Positions 21,619 through 29,533 of a stretch of DNA of 64,000 nucleotides are shown piece after piece (positions within the stretch are counted from its first letter, which is position 1; each line of letters begins with the position of its first letter). Made by a program: the position numbers and the translations under genes. The stretch is from assembly GCA_013335535.1 (NCBI GenBank), contig JAAXVL010000002.1, positions 310,001 to 374,000 on the forward strand. Reading direction: 5' to 3'. The stretch comes from Azonexaceae bacterium (GTDB lineage Bacteria; Pseudomonadota; Gammaproteobacteria; Burkholderiales; Rhodocyclaceae). Under the pieces are notes generated by a model, which had not been told where the DNA came from, did no database searches, and was given only the letters and a program-made list of their open reading frames with translations.

Positions 21619-21912
21619 TCAGCTTTGTTTTCGTTTTTTTTGGTGTTGTCTTGGGGCAATCCCGCTATGCAAACGGTCATTATGACGGTCAAGGTTTCGC
21701 GCCTTTAAACTAGCATTGCAGATGCTGCAGGTTACAAGCTGATTGCCTTCATTGAGCCTTGCACGCAACAAAGCTTTCTTTTCTTCGGCTGCTGGGCCGT
21801 GTTGCATCGCCAAGTGCCGTACATATCGGTCGGCCCGGAGTATGCAACCGCAGTGAGGGCATTCCTTTTTGCTTAGGTTGTCCATTCGTAGCACTATCGC
21901 TATTTGGCCCAA
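21619..21912 (-). CDS. Small protein with two tandem C2H2-type zinc-finger-like motifs
   Basis: CPHCGCILRADRYVRHLAMQH and CSICNASLKARNLDRHNDRLH, both C-X2-C-X11-H-X4-H; plausible internal start MDNLSKKECPHC. Confidence 0.55.
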   Translation of the reverse strand: MGQIAIVLRMDNLSKKECPHCGCILRADRYVRHLAMQHGPAAEEKKALLRARLNEGNQLVTCSICNASLKARNLDRHNDRLHSGIAPRQHQKKRKQS

Positions 21913-22441
21913 CAGCTATTAAACGGACCGACTCGGTCCGTAAATGAAATGGTACTGACGCTTTCATTATGACTTCAGAATGGCCGTCAGACAAGGAAGT
22001 GGCGTTGGCTGTGTCCGCAAAAATAGTCCAATAATTGCACCCAAAGGATTCTGGCTTGGATGTCTTCTACCGGGCCCAATTCTCAATGGTCGGTTGTGTG
22101 AGGTCGCTTGGGGCGGCTTTGTAGCATCCAAGTTCGCAGAACCTGGGTTTGGCTGAACGGCCGCTGTGTAGAAAACTGGCTGACCGCAAAAGTGCACTAT
22201 TAGTGCACTTTTCATCAGGCTCGATACGCTGCCCACTTGTAGCTGGGCAGTTAGCAATGCATTGGCGCGAATTGTCTAATTTGCCAAGGTGTCGAGAACT
22301 TGCTTATAGTCATCGCTCCCTACTCAAGGACGCCATCATGTTCTATCTCGCCGCGCTTGTCCCTAGCCATGACAAGCTTGAGCACTACACCTATGGGACT
22401 GTCCACACAGAAGCGGATACACAAAACTCGGGACACCCTCA

Positions 22442-22651
22442 TCAAACGTGGCACTTAGGTGGCTCCACATCATTCCCCGCTTCCAGTTTTTCGAGCCAAG
22501 CATCTGCTTCCACATGGGTCACTAGCAGACCTGTCGCCTGATAGGCCTCCCAGGCACGGGTGCCATCTTGCCGGAATGCCTCCCTTGAATTCCCCTTCAA
22601 AGTAACAGTATGGTCATTTAAATGTCCATTTTTCTGCGGAAATGATTCCAT
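22442..22651 (-). pseudogene. Possible orphan/decayed type II antitoxin-like ORF
   Basis: TRAWEAYQATGLLVTHVEADAWLEKLEAGNDVEPPKCHV resembles C-termini of small CopG-type antitoxins as recalled; no recognisable partner toxin ORF beside it. Confidence 0.35.
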
Positions 22652-23273
22652 TTGCGCGAGCTACTCCATACGAAAGAATTGAAGCCGCCATGCTTTGCAC
22701 CGCACTCAAGTTCCCACGTGCAGTAATCATTAGCTCAATGTGTCCTGTTGAAGTTAGGCAAAGATTGGCAGGTTCAACATCGATGTACTGCTCAATACAG
22801 TTCATTAGGAACGCTGCTTCCATGCCTAGCGGTATCGTTTGAACGACAGTAACTGTATGAATACATTCATCGGTTTTCATGAGCTGCTGCTCAAGGGTCT
22901 GAATGGAAGTAACCAACTCTTGCGAAGTAGTTGAATTTTTTGCCAGCATAAGCGCCGTAGCCAGCTGTGAATGCCAATCCCCATCATAAAATAGGTTGCG
23001 AAAGCGATTTGGGCGATGCCCGAAGAGTTTGCGTTCCAAATTCCCCTCCCAATGTCTACAGGCCAGCCAGCTCCAGCCAGTTATTGTTGCGCTCAATAAT
23101 TGTGACCACTTTACGGTGGAACAGTTTAGTGTGTAGATTCTAGCAGGAAAGCGCCTGAAACTCGGCCAAAACCGGTGAGCAGGCATGACACGAACTGAAG
23201 CTTTGGGAGTTGTAATACGGGAGGCACGTAAGCGTCTCAACATTTCGCAGGAGAAGTTGGCTGAATCAGCCAA
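22614..23273 (-). CDS. Hypothetical protein; annotated start overlaps the divergent HTH gene, so the true start is probably downstream
   Basis: Open frame; C-terminal half looks protein-like (TVVQTIPLGMEAAFLMNCIEQYIDVEPANLCLTSTGHIELMITARGNLSAVQSM). Confidence 0.4.
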   Translation of the reverse strand: MADSANFSCEMLRRLRASRITTPKASVRVMPAHRFWPSFRRFPARIYTLNCSTVKWSQLLSATITGWSWLACRHWEGNLERKLFGHRPNRFRNLFYDGDWHSQLATALMLAKNSTTSQELVTSIQTLEQQLMKTDECIHTVTVVQTIPLGMEAAFLMNCIEQYIDVEPANLCLTSTGHIELMITARGNLSAVQSMAASILSYGVARANGIISAEKWTFK

Positions 23274-23466
23274 GCTTCATCGCAATGCATTAGGTCGCAT
23301 TGAACGAAGCGAAGTTGGGCTGAACCTCAGCACGCTATGGCTTATTGCTGACGCAATGGAGATAACGGCATCCGAACTTGTCCAGAAGGCTGAAATTTTG
23401 GCTACAACTAAAGAAAATCAAGCCTTAACAGCGCTTCCATCCCGACGTGGCGATAATGCACCTTAG
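23185..23466 (+). CDS. XRE-family HTH transcriptional regulator
   Basis: LGVVIREARKRLNISQEKLAESAKLHRNALGRIERSEVGLNLSTLWLIADAM. Confidence 0.8.
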   Translation: MTRTEALGVVIREARKRLNISQEKLAESAKLHRNALGRIERSEVGLNLSTLWLIADAMEITASELVQKAEILATTKENQALTALPSRRGDNAP

Positions 23467-23830
23467 GTAAGTATTGAACTGCACGGCGGGCCGCAGCAAT
23501 ATCGCCGACCATGAGGACTTGGATTTGCGTGCATGCATGCCTGCCGTATAGCTAAAGGTCCAGTCGGGTCGGCGATTACCGGAGAGAGCCTCGATAACCA
23601 GTGGACACTATGAGCCTTGGCTCTTGTGCCCCGTAATTGCATCACCAAGAGCCAAATCGTCCAGCATTTTCTCCAGAATTGGCCGGCGCTCACGGTCGTC
23701 CCCTTTCTCCCTGGTGAGGGTCTTACCAATAGGGGCTCCTCTCTATTGGTGAAACTCAGGGGTGTGACCTCGATATCAAGGGTGCGTCTCAGCGAGTCGT
23801 TCGGAATCCCATGCTTCCATAGGTTGGCTT
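23440..23830 (-). pseudogene. Decayed duplicate of the 3' end of the adjacent RecD-like helicase gene
   Basis: Collinear similarity to 24335-24725 (e.g. ctgcacggcgggccgcagc, gagccttggctcttgtg, accaagagccaaatcgtccagcatt); reading frame broken. Confidence 0.88.
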
Positions 23831-24293
23831 TGCCCGACCATCAAGCAGCTCGCCAGCTCCGCGAAAGAAAGCCCGCTATCTCGCAGTCTTAAGCGCTAAA
23901 TATCGTCTAGCGGACGCCCCTTAAATTCTCTCAGGGTGTCCTCCATTCAACGGGAGGCATGCCCTTATGGTATAGCGAACCCATGAGGTCGAATCGTCAG
24001 GCTCTAAACTTTGTTGGCAAAACCAATTTCTGGCAGTACAGAAATGTTGCTATGAGGGATAACCATTGCTCCCCCGCATCATTGGTCGAAGAGTTCGAAA
24101 AATCTCCCTAAGCCCTTCTGCCCAAAGCCATTACCTAAGCCGCATAGATTTTGAATTGTATGATGTCTGCCCCTCGGATAGCATTGCCGTCGGATGCCTT
24201 CTGGCGCCTTGAGGCGCTAAAACGAGAATAAAGCAGGAAATTCAGAGAGGTGACGCCTTCCCCTTCGGCCACTCATTTCAATATCTGTGTCAC

Positions 24294-26564
24294 TTATGTC
24301 ACACGGTTAATGCTAAGGGCGTTCCTCAAAAGTGCTCCCAGACCAACGTGGCGATGATGTGCCTTAGGCAAGGCTTCCACTGCACGGCGGGCCGCAGCGA
24401 TGTCGCCGACCAGAAGGACTTGGGCTTGAGCGCGCGTGACTGCGGTATAGATTAGGGTTCTGTCGAGCAGGCGACTACCGGAAAGAGCTACGATGACCCG
24501 TGGCCACTGAGAGCCTTGGCTCTTGTGCACCGTAATGGCGTAACCAAGAGCCAAATCGTCCAGCATTTCCTCCAGAATCGGCCGGCGCTCACCGTCGTCC
24601 CATTCCACCCAGGCGAGGGCCTGGCCAATCGGGGCGCCTACATCGTTGGTGAGATTCTGGGGTATTGCCTCGATTTCAATTATGCGTCCCAGCGAACCAT
24701 TCTGAATCCCGCGCTCCCATAGGTTGCGGGTGCATATAACAGGGTCTCCCAATCGAAATCCGGTATCAACAGCTTGGTCGAATTCGTCGTTCCATATCAG
24801 TAGTGGCTGTGCATCTTCGGCCAGGTCGAGCTGGCAAATGCTATTCAAATAGTGGATGCCATCAGGTCCGGCACGGCGTGCCGACAGGATTTGGGTGTCG
24901 TCCGGCGCTTCTCGGTAGAGGCGAAGAACTGTATCCGCCAAGGGACAGACCTGTTCTCCATCTCGCATGAACGCGCCGGTTTTTGTGGGGATAAACGCTA
25001 TAGGTGCGCGCTCATCGTCTGTCAGTGCTGGCCAGATGCCTTCTCGAATAGAAAGGGCGGCGGCGGCAATTTGCCCGCCATGTCGCTTCACTGTAGTCAG
25101 TTCGATACGGGGAATGGCTCGCTCAGCGACCAGTGTATGCAAAACAAGGCCCGGGCCAACAGGCATGAGTTGCGCTGGGTCGCCGACCAGCACCAGCCGA
25201 ACGTGCTCGGGAATTAGCTCACAAAGCCTATACATCGTGATGATATCGACCATGCTGGCTTCATCTACAACTACGACAGTCGGGCCATTTAGGTCATTAT
25301 CTGAGGTTTTCTGGATGAAGGATGCAAGGGTGTTTGCCGGGCGGTCAGTGGCTTCTTGAAGTCTCTTGGCAGCGCGACCGGCCAAGGCTACCTGGAGTAT
25401 CCGGATACCAGCCGCATCATAGGTTTTGTATAAGGCCTTTAAGACGGTGGTCTTGCCCACGCCGGCGCCGCCAGTAATGAGCATCAACGGGTGCATTACT
25501 GCGTCAATGACAGCCGCTCGTTGTTCATCATTCAGTGAGTAGCCTTCCTCTCCTTCAAAGTCGTGCAGTATTCCTTCTATCTGATAGCTGTCTAGCAATG
25601 GTGGCGCGGTGTAGGTCAATCGGTTCGCTAATGCTTTGGCGACAGCGGCTTCCATGACATAGGGGCCAAGTGAATGGACTGTGTGGTCGGCGCTGACCAA
25701 GTAACTACCGTTGCTGAGTCCGGCGGCCAAAGCCTCCGCGACCAAAGGGCGCCAGCGCAGCCCTGTTGCTTGGCTACCCAAGACAGAAGCCAAGCGTACC
25801 GTCAGCATGGGTAAGGTTGCAACGGTGTGGCCATCGCCAAATAAACGGTACAGCGCTTCTTCAATGGCACCTTGAAGCCTGCGCGGGTCGTTCTCCGCGA
25901 TGTGGAAATGCTCTTGGGCAATCTTGTCAGTTTCTGCCCATCCAGAACAGAAGCTGAGCAGGCGATAGGGGTCCTGCCCGATGCCTTCAGCCGTTTCTGG
26001 GCCGAAGAAAGCTAGCAACTTTCTACCAATTGAGGCACTAAAGCCATAGGTTTGAAGCCAATGTAATGTTCGGGCGTCGCCATAGGTTCGCCAGGCTTCA
26101 ACCACTTGGCGTGCGCTCTCTTGGCTGAGCACTGTGGCAAGCCCATTGATGTCGCCGGCGTCCAGTACGTCATATAGTTGGTCCTGAAAGGTCTCCCATA
26201 AGCGACGCGCCTTCACGCGGCCGATGCCGCGAAATGCTTCACATTCGGCCATCAAGGTAATGATGTGCTCGCCGGAAGGTAGTGCGAGAAGGAGGGAGTC
26301 CGCTTCAATCTGCTCCTCGGTGACCCGGTAGCCATTGACCGTAATCTCGTTGGAGTGTTGATTCCCGGTGACGCGCCACCATTGGCCGACCTGGACGGCC
26401 GTGGCTCCTAGGAGGTTTCCTTTTGCGCGAACCACGTAATGACGGCGGGCATCTAGGACCTCGCCTGTCTCAGTAATTGGGGCTGCCGAGAAGATGCAGC
26501 CTCCCAGTCCTGTCGGGTTCTGGCTCCGAATGCTGGTGACGCGCAGAAGCAGGTCTGGACTCAA
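24294..26564 (-). CDS. RecD2-like AAA ATP-dependent DNA helicase
   Basis: Walker A LMLITGGAGVGKTTVLKALY, Walker B TVVVVDEASMVD, HhH-like GIGRVKARRLWE, C-terminal LGYAITVHKSQGSQWPRVIV. Confidence 0.88.
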   Translation of the reverse strand: MSPDLLLRVTSIRSQNPTGLGGCIFSAAPITETGEVLDARRHYVVRAKGNLLGATAVQVGQWWRVTGNQHSNEITVNGYRVTEEQIEADSLLLALPSGEHIITLMAECEAFRGIGRVKARRLWETFQDQLYDVLDAGDINGLATVLSQESARQVVEAWRTYGDARTLHWLQTYGFSASIGRKLLAFFGPETAEGIGQDPYRLLSFCSGWAETDKIAQEHFHIAENDPRRLQGAIEEALYRLFGDGHTVATLPMLTVRLASVLGSQATGLRWRPLVAEALAAGLSNGSYLVSADHTVHSLGPYVMEAAVAKALANRLTYTAPPLLDSYQIEGILHDFEGEEGYSLNDEQRAAVIDAVMHPLMLITGGAGVGKTTVLKALYKTYDAAGIRILQVALAGRAAKRLQEATDRPANTLASFIQKTSDNDLNGPTVVVVDEASMVDIITMYRLCELIPEHVRLVLVGDPAQLMPVGPGLVLHTLVAERAIPRIELTTVKRHGGQIAAAALSIREGIWPALTDDERAPIAFIPTKTGAFMRDGEQVCPLADTVLRLYREAPDDTQILSARRAGPDGIHYLNSICQLDLAEDAQPLLIWNDEFDQAVDTGFRLGDPVICTRNLWERGIQNGSLGRIIEIEAIPQNLTNDVGAPIGQALAWVEWDDGERRPILEEMLDDLALGYAITVHKSQGSQWPRVIVALSGSRLLDRTLIYTAVTRAQAQVLLVGDIAAARRAVEALPKAHHRHVGLGALLRNALSINRVT

Positions 26565-26992
26565 CGCGGTAGCCGTCCGGTCATTGAAAGTGCATCACGC
26601 AACAGGGTAAATTTGCTGAGTTGTCGCTTCAATTCTTCAGTCTCGGCCCGCAGGCTGGCGTTCTCCTGCTCCATGCGTTTTAGCCGCTCAGAATCCAGGG
26701 TCGCCCTCAGATTTCCCTGCTCGCGCATAGGTATTGCTGCCGAGAGTGATGGCTCGGCAGAGGGAGGGAGAACGCCTTTCTCTCGCAGGTCGGCTTCTAG
26801 CTTGTGAAGCGCGGCCTTGATGCGCGGGTTCTGCGTTAGGGCCGACTTGGAAAAACCGCACTCCTTGGCGACTTCGGTACGAGAGAGGACTCCCCGGCTG
26901 GTCATCGCTCGAAAGTCGCCATCAGATTTGCCGGCGACCCAAGTGAAAAACGTATTGGCATTCAACTCTGCCAACTGTTGACCGTTTGCCAT
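26561..26992 (-). CDS. Small HTH plus coiled-coil protein of the recombinase operon (VPA1267-like, tentative)
   Basis: VLSRTEVAKECGFSKSALTQNPRIKAALHKLEADLREKG then heptad-like ERLKRMEQENASLRAETEELKRQLS; overlapped with neighbours. Confidence 0.6.
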   Translation of the reverse strand: MANGQQLAELNANTFFTWVAGKSDGDFRAMTSRGVLSRTEVAKECGFSKSALTQNPRIKAALHKLEADLREKGVLPPSAEPSLSAAIPMREQGNLRATLDSERLKRMEQENASLRAETEELKRQLSKFTLLRDALSMTGRLPR

Positions 26993-27471
26993 CAGGGTTT
27001 CCCGGGAAGCACAAATATATTGGTGGGCGTATTGTTCCGCGAGCGAGCGTTCGCTCTCTTCAGTTTGTTAAGTTCGGCATTGAGCTCCAGAATGCGCGCA
27101 AGGAGCGTGGCATTTTTGGTTTGGGCAAGAGCAAGTTCCCTCCGGAGCTTGGCGGCTTCCTCTCGCCGTTTGGTCAAGACGTCTTGAAGTCGCGTAGGTA
27201 TGTCTGGGTCGCTCTTCAAGGCCAGAATGCGGTCGCGGACGTTCGGGTACTTGCAGCCTTTGTGGCCAATCAGCGTTCGGGAGTGACCAGCCTCTTTGGC
27301 TACGCTCGAGATGGTGATTCGCAGGGTGCCCTGTTTTGCTTGGGTCTGTAGGCTTTTGTCCTTTGGTTTGCCAGATTGAAGGCGTGCAAAGGCATCAATG
27401 AAATGCTGTTCAATTTCGTCCTCGGCGGGAACTCCCGCGCCCATTTTGTTTCGACTTGCGGGCTTAACCAT
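26992..27471 (-). CDS. Small HTH plus coiled-coil protein (GinD/GmtX-like, tentative); start corrected from 27564 to 27471
   Basis: TISSVAKEAGHSRTLIGHKGCKYPNVRDRIL HTH-like, then TRLQDVLTKRREEAAKLRRELALAQTKNATLLARILELNAELNKLK coiled coil. Confidence 0.65.
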   Translation of the reverse strand: MVKPASRNKMGAGVPAEDEIEQHFIDAFARLQSGKPKDKSLQTQAKQGTLRITISSVAKEAGHSRTLIGHKGCKYPNVRDRILALKSDPDIPTRLQDVLTKRREEAAKLRRELALAQTKNATLLARILELNAELNKLKRANARSRNNTPTNIFVLPGKP

Positions 27472-29530
27472 TCTCTTGGGCTCCTTCGTCAGGAATAGGT
27501 AAGCCGAGAGTCCGCAGGATTGAGGCTGATTGCCGCATGCGTTCCCGAGCAACCATGAACTCATTAAAATGGTCTTTGCCAGCAGCCTTCAGAATGCTCG
27601 CGTTTTTCTGGTGGCGGGCTTGCCAGAACTCGATGTGCTCGTGGTCCACGGCGAAGCATTTGCAGCCACTACACACTGTAGGATTGCGCTGTGCATAGTT
27701 CGGCTCTCCCTTTAACCAGGGGCTGGTTTGTCCCATAGTGTGGCACCGTGATTCACTTGGATTTATGGTCATGAAGCATTTTCCATGGTCGGCAAACCAT
27801 ATGCGCAAATCGCCTTGGGTGACCCAGGCTTCCATTTTTTGATAGGAGGTAGCTTCGTCGCTATCACCAATGACGCTGCGAAGCTTTTCTCGGTGCTCAC
27901 GAACAAGGTCAGCCATGCCGCCGGCAATGATGGTGCTGCTTCTGGCCTGTTCGAGGAGAAACTTTACGGTTCTTTGGCGACGGACTGATTCGATACTGTC
28001 GAGAAGTTCGGGGTCGTTGCCGATATAGCCTTCCTCGGTCATGGCCAAAGACATGTGTTTGAAGTGCTGAGAAATTGCTGGCAACATCTTAGGGTCGGTA
28101 CGCAGGATGTACAGAGCATAAGTCTTGCGCCACTGGTGGGTTCGTATACCTTCGCCCGATTTGTAGGGAGCCAAGTCTATCGAGCCAGAGGCAGTACGTA
28201 AGGTTTCGGGCAAGTCGGATAATCCACCATACACCCCCACGAAGTTCTTCATTTGCTTGGCAATGGTTTCCCGCGTGGTCGTGCTGGTCATGTCCAGGTG
28301 GCGTGACAAACAACTGCTGCCTGCTGGCTTGACCAGCAGCCACGGCAAGTTGCTACCCTTACGCCATGGCTCGAAGAGCCGTTCCAGGCCCAACAGTGCG
28401 CTAACTGCCGGCGGTAGATAGGAGGACCCCACCGGTCGCATCCCAATCACCCAACTCATCATTGCGCCATCATGAATCTTGGTAACCTGTGAGTTTAGAA
28501 AGAACAGTTCGTTGAGCCCGGTTTTTGACTGTTGGATTGAGACGCACGAGGGCAACCCAGTGGCAGCGTCAATGCCGCTCCTCAGTGCTGCTACTTCGCT
28601 AAGTCGAATGCCGGTGGTGCCTTGGATTAACGTCACACAGGCTGATGAGGCGTGCGCAACCAGTGCTCGCAAAGCGGAATCCAATCGAGTGCGTACCCCG
28701 CCCGTATTTCGAGAGTAATCAGCCTCCGTGCCAAGGCCGTCGCGCCAAGGTTTACTTTCGTTTGGGATGACCGTGAACCGAAATTCGCGGAGCGCGGTCT
28801 CGATAGCTCGAACGCCAACTTCCTTGGACGTCTCAAGGTTCAGATATAAATCGCGTAGTCGAATGACGTCGTCAATCGGGTGGCCCATCCAGCGGATGCA
28901 CTGAGCGAGTATTCGCAAGGCCACGCAGTCAGGTAACGGCTCAATCCAGCCGTTTTCTACCGTTGCAGCTTCCTTGGCAACCTTATCGACGCTGTTGCCG
29001 TCATAAGGAGGCTCCGGCATAGGTGTGACATTTGCCTCGCTCAGCGCGGCCGATTGTCGATAGATTGTGCCGAGAATTTGCAGAGAAAATTGAAATGACC
29101 CGGAGGCAACCTCTCCTGATTTCTTTATTCGAATCAGTCCCAGTAGGTGGTCGTGAAATTCCCAACTTGCTTCAGTATCGAGCTGCGAGAATGATTCATA
29201 GTTGCTTGCAACCATCCATCGGAGCAGCGTACTGAGTTGCTGCCGAAATCCGCGCGAGATGGTTACAGGGTCAAGCCCTCTGCCGGAGCGAGAGTCCGTA
29301 AGCAAGGACCAAGTGAGTTTCCGGCAGTCTTCCAATAAAGTGCTCCACTGAGGTGAAAGCAGTGTACTTTCGCCGTCTATGCGCAGGTTCCAGTCGAACA
29401 TCAATTCATAGTCAGCTAATCCGATTTTTATGTTTTCGAACCACCATTTATCGTCATGCCAAAGACTTCTGGGCGAAACTCGAGCCACCGCCCTCTCTGA
29501 ATCTGGTAGTAAATGTAAGCGTGCCAGCAT
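27464..29530 (-). CDS. Large tyrosine recombinase-like protein (688 aa; third recombinase of trio)
   Basis: TTGIRLSEVAALRSG (Arg I), RTHQWRKTYALYILR (HxxR), ISQHFKHMSLAMTEEGYIG (His...Tyr); Cys-rich C-terminal segment CSGCKCFAVDHEHIEFW. Confidence 0.8.
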   Translation of the reverse strand: MLARLHLLPDSERAVARVSPRSLWHDDKWWFENIKIGLADYELMFDWNLRIDGESTLLSPQWSTLLEDCRKLTWSLLTDSRSGRGLDPVTISRGFRQQLSTLLRWMVASNYESFSQLDTEASWEFHDHLLGLIRIKKSGEVASGSFQFSLQILGTIYRQSAALSEANVTPMPEPPYDGNSVDKVAKEAATVENGWIEPLPDCVALRILAQCIRWMGHPIDDVIRLRDLYLNLETSKEVGVRAIETALREFRFTVIPNESKPWRDGLGTEADYSRNTGGVRTRLDSALRALVAHASSACVTLIQGTTGIRLSEVAALRSGIDAATGLPSCVSIQQSKTGLNELFFLNSQVTKIHDGAMMSWVIGMRPVGSSYLPPAVSALLGLERLFEPWRKGSNLPWLLVKPAGSSCLSRHLDMTSTTTRETIAKQMKNFVGVYGGLSDLPETLRTASGSIDLAPYKSGEGIRTHQWRKTYALYILRTDPKMLPAISQHFKHMSLAMTEEGYIGNDPELLDSIESVRRQRTVKFLLEQARSSTIIAGGMADLVREHREKLRSVIGDSDEATSYQKMEAWVTQGDLRIWFADHGKCFMTINPSESRCHTMGQTSPWLKGEPNYAQRNPTVCSGCKCFAVDHEHIEFWQARHQKNASILKAAGKDHFNEFMVARERMRQSASILRTLGLPIPDEGAQENG

Positions 29531-29533
29531 TCG

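Noticed and set aside
23617-23892. 91-aa plus ORF resembling 24516-24722 plus ORF
   Set aside because: Similarity reflects antisense translation of the duplicated helicase 3' end, not a protein family.
24203-24218. GCGCC-TTGA-GGCGC hairpin after the helicase stop codon as operon terminator
   Set aside because: Short stem with no clear T-tract; not enough to call a terminator.
27472-27564. N-terminal 31 aa of the 190-aa ORF
   Set aside because: Overlaps the end of the 688-aa recombinase gene by ~100 bp; start at 27471 gives the short overlap seen for the rest of the operon.
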